Positions 42,310 through 50,007 of a DNA stretch of 64,000 nucleotides are shown piece by piece. The position numbers and the translations under genes were made by a program. Every line of letters begins with the position of its first letter. The stretch's first letter is position 1. The DNA comes from Rhizobium aethiopicum (GTDB lineage Bacteria; Pseudomonadota; Alphaproteobacteria; Rhizobiales; Rhizobiaceae): NCBI RefSeq assembly GCF_900094625.1, contig NZ_FMAJ01000002.1, positions 496,001-560,000 of the forward strand. Reading direction: 5' to 3'. The notes under the pieces are model-generated. The model did no database searches. It was not told where the DNA came from and saw only the letters and a list, made by a program, of their open reading frames with translations.

Positions 42310-42999
42310 CTACAGCGGCAACTGCCTTCCGGCCTGTTCGCTGACCATGTATTCGGCGTACCAGTCCGGCCAGTTTTCGTCGTATTTGCCGCCATTTCGT
42401 TTCTCGTGTTCGCCGTGGGCGGTGGCGGCGCGGCGGAGTGCGGCGGCCAGGGCGCCAGGGGTGGAGAAGGCGGTCTCGTCGGCGTCGATGCGGCCGGGCA
42501 GGCGGGTGGTGACCTCCTGGAACAGCCAGCCGTTGCCGTCTGGATCCCTGAACGACGCAAAGGAGCGGTAGCTGCGGTGCTCCGGATCGCGGCCGGCGAT
42601 GCGCAGGCGCCCGAAGAGATAGGGCTCGTCCTTGCCGGCATAGACGCCCGATGCGTCGTGGAAAACCTCGCTCACCTCGACGCCGCGGGCGATGAGATCT
42701 CGCCGCGCCTCCTCGATGTCGGAGACGATGAGGTAGAGCCCCTGCGCGGAGCCGGGGGCGGCGGCGGTGACATTGCTGCCGAAGATGATCGCGCAGCCGG
42801 AGCCCGGCGGGGTAAACTGGATTACCCGGAAATCGGCATCATTGGCGAAATCGGCGTCGAGCCTCCAGCCCAGGCTATCGTAGAAGCGTTTGGCGCGGTC
42901 GACGTCGGAAACGGGGATGACGACCACTTCGAGCTTGGTGTCGAGCGGTCGAGTCGTCGTGGATTCGGTTGGGGATTCACTGTGCATTGCATTGCTCAT
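42310..42999 (-). CDS. VOC/glyoxalase-fold protein with C-terminal extension
   Basis: 229 residues. Residues 20-150 form a glyoxalase-like domain (TKLEVVVIPVSDVDRAKRFY, FTPPGSGCAIIFGS, SFASFRDPDGNGWLFQEVT). The last 60 residues (ALAAALRRAATAHGEHEKRN, NWPDWYAEYMVSEQAG) are a separate helical extension that often marks this subfamily. Start at 42999 because of GAGGGAGCTGAAG. Substrate unknown. It is followed 142 bases away by ribH2 on the same strand. Confidence 0.85.
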   Translation of the reverse strand: MSNAMHSESPTESTTTRPLDTKLEVVVIPVSDVDRAKRFYDSLGWRLDADFANDADFRVIQFTPPGSGCAIIFGSNVTAAAPGSAQGLYLIVSDIEEARRDLIARGVEVSEVFHDASGVYAGKDEPYLFGRLRIAGRDPEHRSYRSFASFRDPDGNGWLFQEVTTRLPGRIDADETAFSTPGALAAALRRAATAHGEHEKRNGGKYDENWPDWYAEYMVSEQAGRQLPL

Positions 43000-43141
43000 C
43001 TTCAGCTCCCTCAAGGTCTGGACGCATTAAGAATGGCGATACATGTCGGGGTCGAGTGGACCACAGCGCGGGTGGGGCGTCGAATCAATTCTTCTGTTGG
43101 GAGAAGACGGCGGGCCGATCCCGCCGCCTGTTGCGCGAGCT

Positions 43142-43576
43142 TTATGCAGCAAGAGCGGCGCGGGTCTTGCCGATCATGAGGGCGGCGCGCGCCGCCTCGC
43201 GGCCTTTCTCGACGAAATGGGCGCGGTAGATCTGCGTGTGATGCTCTGTTTCCTGATAATGATGCGGCGTCAGCGAGACCGACAGCACCGGCACGCCGGT
43301 ATCCATGCCGGCGCGCATCAGGCCATCGACCACTGCCTGGGCGACGAATTCGTGGCGGTAGATCCCGCCATCGACGACGAAGGCGGCGGCGATGACGGCG
43401 GCATAACGGCCGGAGGCGGCAAGATCGCGCGACAGCAGCGGCATTTCGAAGGCGCCTGGAACATCGAACACGTCGATCTGCTCGGCGGGAACAAGCTGTT
43501 GGAAACCTTCGAGCGCACGGTCGACGATATCGGCGTGCCAGCCGGCTTTGACGAAGGCATAACGGGTGGGTGTCAT
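43142..43576 (-). CDS. ribH2: 6,7-dimethyl-8-ribityllumazine synthase, RibH2 type
   Basis: 144-residue lumazine synthase, riboflavin pathway, joining ribitylaminopyrimidinedione with dihydroxybutanone phosphate. VPGAFEMPLLSRDLA with the substrate-binding region near residue 40, AAFVVDGGIYRHEFVAQAVV near 68, PVLSVSLTPHHYQE with the paired His near 108. The short length and the sequence fit the RibH2 isoform of Brucella and rhizobia rather than the icosahedral RibH1. RBS AAAGGAGATGACT selects the ATG at 43576. An FMN riboswitch lies 82 bases upstream, so it is riboflavin-regulated. A GGCGGG/CCCGCC hairpin after the stop may end transcription. Confidence 0.93.
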   Translation of the reverse strand: MTPTRYAFVKAGWHADIVDRALEGFQQLVPAEQIDVFDVPGAFEMPLLSRDLAASGRYAAVIAAAFVVDGGIYRHEFVAQAVVDGLMRAGMDTGVPVLSVSLTPHHYQETEHHTQIYRAHFVEKGREAARAALMIGKTRAALAA

Positions 43577-43658
43577 AGTCATCTCCTTTGGCGTACAGAC
43601 ACGTCACCCAAGGCGATCACGAGCATCCGCCGCCAGCCCGGGAGGGCAGCGGCATCGC

Positions 43659-43802
43659 ACGTTCTCTTTCATCCGGACTATGACCGTCGGCTCAGGCATC
43701 TCACCTGATCTGCTGACCCTTCCCTATAGAAGGCGCTCGCGGGCTCGCAATCAAAAAACTGCATACCGCCGGTAGGGACTTTCACCCCGCCCTGAGAACG
43801 GC
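43659..43802 (-). promoter_or_regulatory. FMN riboswitch (RFN element)
   Basis: On the minus strand: CGTTCTCAGGGCGGGGTGAA at the start, AGTCCCTACCGGCGG, a variable arm with AGCCCGCGAGCGCC, GATCAGGTGAGAT, GCCGACGGTCATAGTCCGGA and the closing TGAAAGAGAACG. Outer stem CGTTCTC/GAGAACG pairs. These are the conserved RFN blocks. It precedes ribH2 and should reduce its expression when FMN is high. Confidence 0.95.
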
Positions 43803-44273
43803 GCGACAATAGGGGCAAGCCGGCGGGCTGGCAATAGGGTGTGATGTTTTCGTCGGTGGTGGCCATCTGCCTTTCGCTTTCGCTCAAGGCGTTCGTCGCT
43901 GGCGCTCCTCACCCCCTCATCTACCCTGACGGGCATCGACCGGAGTCGAGCCACGGGGTCTCGCCCCGTCCTTCAGACCCGCTGGAGAGAAGGGGGAGTA
44001 AGCTGCCTGCCTCGCTTCCACAAGAGACGCTTCTGGCAGGAGTAAGACGCTATTGCGACTCCTTCTCCCCAGCGGGGAGAAGATGCCGGCAGGCAGATGA
44101 GGGGGTGAGCGACGATAGGAGCGAATGCGCTGAGCGTAAGCGAAGGGCACATCTCCCCATTACCCTTGTTGAGCGCGGCCTTCCGCCTACATGCTCCTGT
44201 TGAGGATACCCACTTCGAAGCAGCATGACGCGCCCGCCTTCACTCAAGGTGGGCAGCAACCATGGAGAGAGCG
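43803..44273. repeat. Gene-free stretch with a composite inverted repeat (43868-44155)
   Basis: CACCCCCTCATCT near 43909 recurs inverted as AGATGAGGGGGTG near 44095, and CTTCTCCCCAGCGGGGAGAAG (44062-44081) is a perfect small palindrome between them. The left end (TGCCTTTCGCTTTCGCTCAA) matches 13835-13788 inverted; the right end (GCGAATGCGCTGAGCGTAAG) matches 26641-26722 inverted. The region holds no supported gene. The right end leads into the RBS of the SRPBCC gene. Confidence 0.6.
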
Positions 44274-44720
44274 ATGCCAGAATCTTTCGTCGTCCATCGT
44301 GAGGCGCATATCGCGGCGCCGCCGGCGGCGGTGTTTGCGCTGATGACCGATCCGGAGAAGATCCTGCGCTGGATGGGGACGGAGGCTGAGGTCGAGCCGG
44401 AGCCGGGCGGGCTTTATCTCGTCAATGTCACCGGCGCCCGCTTTGCGCGCGGCTCGTTTCGCGAGGTGGTGCCGGTGCATCGGCTTGCCTACAGCTTCGG
44501 CTGGGATGGCAGCGAGGAGGTGCCGCCCGGATCGAGCCTGGTCGAGATCGATCTGATCGAGCAGGGAGGCGGGACGCTTTTGCGGCTCACCCATAGCGGC
44601 CTGCCGAGTGCGGATCAATGCGCCGGCCATGAGGAAGGCTGGACGCACTATCTCCAGCGGCTCACCGAGGTCGCCGGCGGGCGCGATCCCGGTCCGGATC
44701 CCTTTTACGGCAGGACATGA
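44274..44720 (+). CDS. SRPBCC (AHSA1-like) domain protein
   Basis: 148 residues of the START/Bet v1-like fold: AHIAAPPAAVFALMTDPEKI at the start, LRWMGTEAEVEPEPGGLYLV, a central FGWDGSEEVPPGSSLVEIDL, and the C-terminal helix GHEEGWTHYLQRLTEVAGG. This is the AHSA1/polyketide-cyclase group, with unknown ligand. ATG at 44274 has GGAGAGAGCG upstream; the frame opens four codons earlier. Such genes often follow ArsR regulators, but none is adjacent. Confidence 0.88.
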   Translation: MPESFVVHREAHIAAPPAAVFALMTDPEKILRWMGTEAEVEPEPGGLYLVNVTGARFARGSFREVVPVHRLAYSFGWDGSEEVPPGSSLVEIDLIEQGGGTLLRLTHSGLPSADQCAGHEEGWTHYLQRLTEVAGGRDPGPDPFYGRT

Positions 44721-44840
44721 ACGATATTCGGCGGGTAGGGGACGCTCCTCAAGTGCTTGACGGTACGGGAAGAGCGGCCGGCCGGCCGGCAAGAAGCGCT
44801 GTTTTTTCTCTCGCAAACATGAACGCGCAATTCATCTCCA

Positions 44841-44859
44841 GTTCAATTTGGCGGTCCTA
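44841..44859 (+). promoter_or_regulatory. Shared promoter motif GTTCA-N7-GGTCCTA (second site)
   Basis: GTTCA at 44841-44845, spacer ATTTGGC, GGTCCTA at 44853-44859, 33 bases before ATG of the small basic secreted protein. Same spacing and position as the site at 18421. Confidence 0.5.
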
Positions 44860-44892
44860 AGGTGAGTGCGGCTGGATGAAATGGAGTTTTCG

Positions 44893-45204
44893 ATGAAGGC
44901 ACTTTCTATCGCGGCTGCCTTGCTCGCGGGCAGCCTCTCGATCGGCACAGCGCAGGCGATGCCGCTCGGGACAATCAAGGTTGAGAGCACTGTCACGAAG
45001 GTTGACTACGCCTGTGGTCGCGGCTGGCACCTGACGCGCTGGGGCGAATGCCGGCGCAACTGGCGACGCCCGCCGCCGGTGGCTTTCTACGGCGGTCCGC
45101 CGCGCTGGGGCTGGGAGCGGCGGCATCACCGCCATTGGGATGGCCCGCGCTGGCGCGAGGAGCGGCGCTGGGATCGCGAGCGCCGCTGGCGTGACGACTA
45201 CTAA
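44893..45204 (+). CDS. Small secreted basic protein, GCG_CRPN-like
   Basis: 103 residues with a signal peptide (MKALSIAAALLAGSLSIGTAQA). The mature part has ACGRGWHLTRWGECRRN, a pattern like the GCG_CRPN prefix (two Cys framing GxHxxxxGxC), followed by an Arg/Trp/His-rich tail (ERRHHRHWDGPRWREERRW). The family is typical of rhizobia and related groups; function unknown. Preceded by a promoter motif shared with the RcnB-like gene and followed by an intrinsic terminator. Confidence 0.8.
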   Translation: MKALSIAAALLAGSLSIGTAQAMPLGTIKVESTVTKVDYACGRGWHLTRWGECRRNWRRPPPVAFYGGPPRWGWERRHHRHWDGPRWREERRWDRERRWRDDY

Positions 45205-45230
45205 GCGCCTTGGGCGAAGGCAGACGAAAG

Positions 45231-45260
45231 AAGGCCGGTGCGACATAGCCCGGCCTTTTG
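45231..45260 (+). terminator. Intrinsic terminator
   Basis: AAGGCCGG at 45231-45238 pairs with CCGGCCTT at 45250-45257, followed by a short T-run. It ends the transcript of the small secreted protein. Since the stem is symmetric it might also act on the convergent 74-residue gene, whose stop is at 45282. Confidence 0.75.
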
Positions 45261-45281
45261 TCTTGAAAATTACGACTGCGC

Positions 45282-45506
45282 TCAGCTCATGCTGACGAGC
45301 GAGTGCTTTCCGTCGATAAGCTCTTCGAGCTCGGCCGGATCTTTGACGCCGAATTCGAACCACTCGACGAGTTCCTTCGCCTTCCGTTTACTCTCTTCCG
45401 CGGTAAATTCGATTTCGTAGCGCGCGCACCACCGTCGAAGGATCGACGTCAGCAGCGTCATGTCGTTCCCGTCAAGCGGGTCTTTCGGCCAGTGTGTCGT
45501 GCCCAT
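45282..45506 (-). CDS. Small hypothetical protein
   Basis: 74 residues, no signal or membrane segment. It begins MGTTHWPKDPLDGNDMTLLT and continues as one amphipathic helical domain (FTAEESKRKAKELVEWFEFG, VKDPAELEELIDG). RBS GAGGGGTTGCG. Such small helical proteins are common in rhizobia and unnamed. Convergent with the GCG_CRPN-like gene. Confidence 0.75.
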   Translation of the reverse strand: MGTTHWPKDPLDGNDMTLLTSILRRWCARYEIEFTAEESKRKAKELVEWFEFGVKDPAELEELIDGKHSLVSMS

Positions 45507-45771
45507 CGCAACCCCTCAATCGCAGATGACAAGCTGGCGTATAATGGAATCAAAGCCGCGCAAGTTTAAAGTGTTTTTTTTAATATTTTCCACCGTGGTG
45601 AATGGTTATCCACAGGGTTGTATGGCAGTGGGGTTGACAGGGGTTGTGGGGGTGTGGGCGCAAGCCGAGCGGGAGCCCTCCCGGACACCGAAGGTGTCCT
45701 GACGGCTGCGGAGCATCCGCTGGCGGATGCTCCGGGGTTGCCCGCACCCGGGGCTGATGCGATGCTAGAGC
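45507..45771. other. Structured intergenic region with successive hairpins
   Basis: 265 bases. Perfect hairpins follow one another: GGGAG/CTCCC (45671-45682), GGACACC/GGTGTCC (45683-45699) and GGAGCATCCGC/GCGGATGCTCC (45710-45733, 11 bp, two-base loop). To the left is an AT-rich tract (GTGTTTTTTTTAATATTTTCC) and a single DnaA-box-like TTATCCACA (45606-45614). The ATG of the cyclase gene follows directly, so the hairpins are in its 5' region. Confidence 0.5.
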
Positions 45772-46869
45772 ATGGATCTGCCTCCTTCCCTTACCTGGCT
45801 GGTTGACGAGGCCGCGGCTTCGCCTGCTCCCGAACGGTTTCTGGCCGAGCTCGGGCGCCGGCTGCTGGCCGATGGCCTGCCACTTTCCGGCGGTGCGCTG
45901 ACGCTTTCGGTGCCGCATCCGATCATCGCCCGGCGCACCTGGCTGTGGCGGGCCGAGTCCGGGGCGGTCATCGAGGCGCTAGGCTTTGCCGCCGCCCCTC
46001 GCAGCGATGCCCGCCGCGAGTGGCTGGCCGGGCTCGGATCGGTGTGGGAGGAGAGGATCGGGACTTCGGAAGACAGCCCCATTCTCGGCTGGGCGGGCAT
46101 GGGCAGGGGGACAGGGGCGGACGCCTTCGCTTCCGATGAAGCCGCCCGATTGAAGGAGGTTGCGCGTTTTGCCGCCGCGCCGCTTGCAGCCCTTGAAGCG
46201 CGGGAAGCGCGAGCAGCCCTGCTCGAAGCCTATCTCGGTCGGCGCAGTGCGGCCCGAGTGCAGTCGGGCGCGCTTGCCCGCGGCACCGGCGAAACCATTC
46301 GCGCGGCTCTTCTCTGCGCTGACCTGCGCGATTTCACTGCGCTTTCTCAAGTGACGGAGCCGCAGGCGATGATATCAGCGCTCGATGCTTATTTCGACCG
46401 GGTCGCGGGTGCCGTGCATGCCTTTGGCGGCGAGGTGCTGAAATTCATCGGTGACGGCGTGCTGGCGATTTTTCCCGTCACCGGCGCTTCCGGCGAGGAG
46501 GGCCGGGCCGATCGGGAGGCTTGCGAGGCGGCGTTGCGGGCCGTCGCCGCCAGCCGCGCCGGCATGATCCATCTCGACCAGATGCGCCAGGCACAGGGGC
46601 TGGCGCCGCTGCCCTTCGGCGCCGCGCTGCATTTCGGCGAGATCCTCTGGGGCAATATCGGCGCGGCCGACCGGCTGGATTTCACCGCCATCGGCCCAGC
46701 TGTCAATATGGTCAGCCGGCTGGAAGGGCTCTGCAAGCCGCTCGGCCATAGCGTGCTGATCTCGGGCGAGGTGGCGGCGAACACCGAGGCCGTGCTGACG
46801 CCACTTGGCGAGCACGTTTTGCGTGGGATCGCAGAACCTTGTGCAGTCTTCACCTTGGCTGAGGATTGA
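45772..46869 (+). CDS. Soluble class III adenylate cyclase
   Basis: 365 residues, no membrane segment. N-terminal about 180 residues form an unassigned alpha/beta region (GLPLSGGALTLSVPHPIIAR); the catalytic domain covers about 185-360. Metal Asp residues in CADLRDFTALSQ and FIGDGVLAIFP, Lys in EVLKFIGD, Thr in RLDFTAIGPAVNMVSRLEG, Asn and Arg in the same block. This N-terminal plus catalytic layout is frequent in rhizobial soluble cyclases. It may be fed by a metabolite sensed in its N-terminal half. No RBS of note; hairpins precede the start. Confidence 0.88.
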   Translation: MDLPPSLTWLVDEAAASPAPERFLAELGRRLLADGLPLSGGALTLSVPHPIIARRTWLWRAESGAVIEALGFAAAPRSDARREWLAGLGSVWEERIGTSEDSPILGWAGMGRGTGADAFASDEAARLKEVARFAAAPLAALEAREARAALLEAYLGRRSAARVQSGALARGTGETIRAALLCADLRDFTALSQVTEPQAMISALDAYFDRVAGAVHAFGGEVLKFIGDGVLAIFPVTGASGEEGRADREACEAALRAVAASRAGMIHLDQMRQAQGLAPLPFGAALHFGEILWGNIGAADRLDFTAIGPAVNMVSRLEGLCKPLGHSVLISGEVAANTEAVLTPLGEHVLRGIAEPCAVFTLAED

Positions 46870-46972
46870 GCCAGCCAAGCGGCATTTTCCCGAAAGCGCG
46901 TCCGAAAATCATGATTGTTAAACTCCGCTTTTTTGGCTAAAGCCTCTGCGCATGAGAGGGGAGTTTTCAGAT

Positions 46973-47941
46973 ATGACTCGATATGTATATAAATTTTTCT
47001 CGGCCATCGGCCTATCCGCAATGCTGGTGGCGGGCGCCGCCCAGGCGGATGACGGCAAGAAGGTCTCGATCGTCGATGATCGGGGCATCACTGTCGAAGT
47101 CCCGGCGCAGCCGAAGCGCATTGCCTCGATTTCCTATTTCGCCGATGACGTCGCGCTGGCACTCGGCATCAAGCCGGTCGCCAGCACCTATATGACTTCA
47201 GGCCGCGACCCCGCTTTTCTGCTCGGCCTGACCGCCGGAATGAAGCAGATCGGCCAGCGCGCCAAGCCCAATCTCGAACTTCTCTCCGAAGCCAAGCCGG
47301 ATCTGATCATCGCGATCCGCCGCTATACGGTGGGCAATGCGGCGCAGCTTCAGAACATCGCACCTTACGTCGCCTACAACATGGAATTGCTGGAAGAGAG
47401 CTACAAGGAGGTTGCTTCTCTTTCCAAGCTGCTCGGCAAGCCCGAGCGCGGCGAGCAGCTCAACGCCGATTTCCGCAAGCATCTGGCGGAGTTTGCCGCC
47501 AAGGCGCCGAAGAATGTTCACCCGCGCTTCCTGATCATGTGGGGCGGCGCAACGCCGTTCGCCTTCCACACGGAAAATACCTCGGCCTCGATCGTCGCTG
47601 CGATCGGCGGCGACAATGTTCCGGGGCCGAAGAGCCCGGGTGGCGAGTTCGGCATCGACCTCAGCCTGGAAAGCATGCTGGAAAAGGACCCGGAGGTCAT
47701 CTTCGTCTATGATTCCGGTCCGGATCGCCCGCATGAGAGCAACCCGATCTGGTCACAGCTGTCGGCGGTCAAAAACAACCGCGTCTTCTATGTCGGCGAC
47801 CAGTGGGTCGAGACCAACGGCCCGATCGCTCGCGAAATCGTCCTGCGCGAGGCCGCGCACTACCTCTACCCCGACACGTTCCCGGCCGTCGACGTGAAGG
47901 CCGAAGCCGCCAAGCTGATCCCGGCCGAACTGCAGAACTAA
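46973..47941 (+). CDS. Siderophore ABC transporter periplasmic binding protein
   Basis: 322 residues with a signal peptide (cleaved near AAQADD). Family 8 (FecB/FepB-like) features: VSIVDDRGITVEVPAQPKRI at the mature start, PNLELLSEAKPDLIIAIRRY, and late PIWSQLSAVKNNRVFYVGDQ. First gene of a four-gene ferric-siderophore import operon. Start at the ATG with GGGGAG nine bases upstream; an ATG seven codons earlier has none. The particular siderophore cannot be read from sequence. Confidence 0.88.
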   Translation: MTRYVYKFFSAIGLSAMLVAGAAQADDGKKVSIVDDRGITVEVPAQPKRIASISYFADDVALALGIKPVASTYMTSGRDPAFLLGLTAGMKQIGQRAKPNLELLSEAKPDLIIAIRRYTVGNAAQLQNIAPYVAYNMELLEESYKEVASLSKLLGKPERGEQLNADFRKHLAEFAAKAPKNVHPRFLIMWGGATPFAFHTENTSASIVAAIGGDNVPGPKSPGGEFGIDLSLESMLEKDPEVIFVYDSGPDRPHESNPIWSQLSAVKNNRVFYVGDQWVETNGPIAREIVLREAAHYLYPDTFPAVDVKAEAAKLIPAELQN

Positions 47942-47961
47942 GCCGAGGAAAAAGGTCTGCG

Positions 47962-48966
47962 ATGAGCCCCCGGCAATCATTCCTGGCCATAGGGCTCATC
48001 GTCGCCGCCGCCATGCTGGCGACGATGCTCGGCCTGCTGGTCGGTGCCAAGACGCTTTCGGTCGAGACAGCGCTGCGCGTGCTGCTGGCGCCCGACGGTA
48101 AGCTCGAATCTGTCCTCGTCTGGACGCTGCGCCTGCCGCGCAGCCTGGCGGCGGCCGCCGGTGGCGCCGGACTTGCCGTTTCCGGTTATGTGCTGCAGAC
48201 GCTGACGCGCAATCCGCTGGCCGATCCCGGTATTACCGGCGTAACATCGGGGGCGGTCGCGCCGATCGTCTGCTGCTTCGTCTTCGTGCCTTGGCTTTCG
48301 CCTGCCTATTATCCCTTCATCGGCCTTGCCGGCGGGCTCCTTGCTGCCTCGGTGACATTCTGGGTTTCGCGCGGCGGGCAGGGGCGGCCACTGCAGCTTG
48401 CGCTCGGCGGCGTCAGCGTCTCGCTGTTTCTCGGCGCGATCACCACCTATGTTCTGCTCTTGACCGGGCCGCAATCGGCATCGCTGCTCTTCTGGCTCGC
48501 CGGTGGCTTCCAGGGGCGCACCTGGTCGCACCTCCTCTATATGCTGCCATGGACGATCGCCGGCGTCGTGGGCGCGCTCGTTCTGCGGCGCGTCATCGGC
48601 ATGTTCATGCTGAGCGATCATGCGGCGGCCGGCATGGGCCTGCAGCTCGGTCTGTGGAAGCCGCTCATCCTCATTCTTGCCGTCATTCCGGTCGCCGGTG
48701 TCGCGCCGATTGCCGGGCCGGTGGCCTTCGTCGGTCTTGCCGCTCCCCACATCGCCCGGCTGCTGAAACCCCGCGGCACGGGGTGGGAGATCGGGTTGAG
48801 CGCCTCGCTCGGCGCGCTGATCGTGACGGTCGCTGATGTGTTGGCGCGCAGTGTCGCAATCCCGCGTGAGTTGCCGGTCGGCATCGTCACCGCATTGCTC
48901 GGCGGTCCGGTCTTCATCTATCTCGTCCAGCGCGGGCGGCTGAGCCTTGCCGGTGAGACGCCATGA
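47962..48966 (+). CDS. Siderophore ABC transporter permease 1 (FecCD family)
   Basis: 334-residue inner-membrane protein with about nine hydrophobic segments. LRLPRSLAAAAGGAGLAVSG and YVLQTLTRNPLADPGITGVT are the FecCD hallmarks, and PVAGVAPIAGPVAFVGLAAP marks the coupling region. Twenty bases after the binding protein gene, with AGGAAAAAGG as RBS. Pairs with the next gene product to form the channel. Its stop overlaps the next ATG (ATGA). Confidence 0.92.
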   Translation: MSPRQSFLAIGLIVAAAMLATMLGLLVGAKTLSVETALRVLLAPDGKLESVLVWTLRLPRSLAAAAGGAGLAVSGYVLQTLTRNPLADPGITGVTSGAVAPIVCCFVFVPWLSPAYYPFIGLAGGLLAASVTFWVSRGGQGRPLQLALGGVSVSLFLGAITTYVLLLTGPQSASLLFWLAGGFQGRTWSHLLYMLPWTIAGVVGALVLRRVIGMFMLSDHAAAGMGLQLGLWKPLILILAVIPVAGVAPIAGPVAFVGLAAPHIARLLKPRGTGWEIGLSASLGALIVTVADVLARSVAIPRELPVGIVTALLGGPVFIYLVQRGRLSLAGETP

Positions 48967-50000
48967 GCGTGCGGGCTTCGATATCGGCCGGTCCGGCAAG
49001 CTTCGGCATGACAGCTGCGCTCGCCGTATTAACGGTCCTCTCGATTGCGGCGGCGATCTTTCTCGGCGTCGCCGATATTCCCATTGGCGACGTCGCGGCC
49101 GTGTTGACCGGCGGCGGTTCGGACGAAGCGCGGCTGATCATTCTCGATATCCGGCTGCCGCGCATCGCCACCGGCATTTTGGCCGGCATCCACTTTTCGC
49201 TGGCGGGATATCTCTTGCAGACCATCACCCGCAATCCGCTGGCCGACCCCTCGCTGATGGGCGTGTCGCAGGGAGCGACGCTGTCGGTGACGATCTTCCT
49301 GCTCTTTACCGTCTATATTTTCGAGCCGGGCTCGAACACCCTGGCCGAACTTCCGGTCGCATGGCTGCCGGCGGCAGGCCTTGCCGGCGGCCTGCTCGCC
49401 GGCGGCGTCATCTATCTGCTTGCCTTCCGCCTCGGCCTCAGCGCGCTGCGCATCACGCTCTGCGGCGTGGCTGTTGGCGCGGTGCTGCATGCGGTGGCGA
49501 TCGGCCTCATCGCCGGATGGGGATCGGCCCGCATCGAGATCATTCTCGAATGGCTGTCCGGCAGCCTTTATGCCCGCAGCTGGGATCACGCGCTCTTCCT
49601 GTTGCCCTTCACGATCGCCGGGCTCGCCATGTTGCCGGTCGTCTATCGGCCGCTGATGCTGCTGCAGTTCGATGCGCCCGTCGCCCGGTCCTTCGGGCTC
49701 GGCTATCGCAGGCAGTTCTCGATCGTGCTGATCGTCGCCTGCGCGCTCGCGGCAAGCGCCGTCGGCGCGGTCGGACCTGTCGTCTTCGTCGGCCTCATCG
49801 TGCCGCATCTCGCCCGATTCCTGGGTGGGCGGAATCTCATGCTGTCATTGGCGCTGACGATCGTGCTCGGCGCCGTCGTCGTCACGCTCGGCGATCTCAT
49901 TGGACGACTGCTTGGCCAGGCCGAGGAAATCCCGATCGGCGTGGTCACGGCTGTTTTCGGCGTACCGCTTCTGCTCGCGCTGCTGCGCAAAACCATGTGA
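48963..50000 (+). CDS. Siderophore ABC transporter permease 2 (FecCD family)
   Basis: 345 residues with about nine transmembrane segments. DIRLPRIATGILAGIHFSLA, GYLLQTITRNPLADPSLMGV and GPVVFVGLIVPHLARFLGG are typical of FecD/FhuB-type subunits. The gene overlaps the previous one by four bases, indicating a fixed 1:1 partner. Confidence 0.92.
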   Translation: MSVRASISAGPASFGMTAALAVLTVLSIAAAIFLGVADIPIGDVAAVLTGGGSDEARLIILDIRLPRIATGILAGIHFSLAGYLLQTITRNPLADPSLMGVSQGATLSVTIFLLFTVYIFEPGSNTLAELPVAWLPAAGLAGGLLAGGVIYLLAFRLGLSALRITLCGVAVGAVLHAVAIGLIAGWGSARIEIILEWLSGSLYARSWDHALFLLPFTIAGLAMLPVVYRPLMLLQFDAPVARSFGLGYRRQFSIVLIVACALAASAVGAVGPVVFVGLIVPHLARFLGGRNLMLSLALTIVLGAVVVTLGDLIGRLLGQAEEIPIGVVTAVFGVPLLLALLRKTM

Positions 50001-50007
50001 GGCCGAA

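Noticed and set aside
45606..45614. DnaA-box-like TTATCCACA next to an AT-rich tract, as a possible replication origin
   Set aside because: Only a single box, no cluster, no repABC, hemE or dnaA/parA neighbours; chance occurrence is likely.
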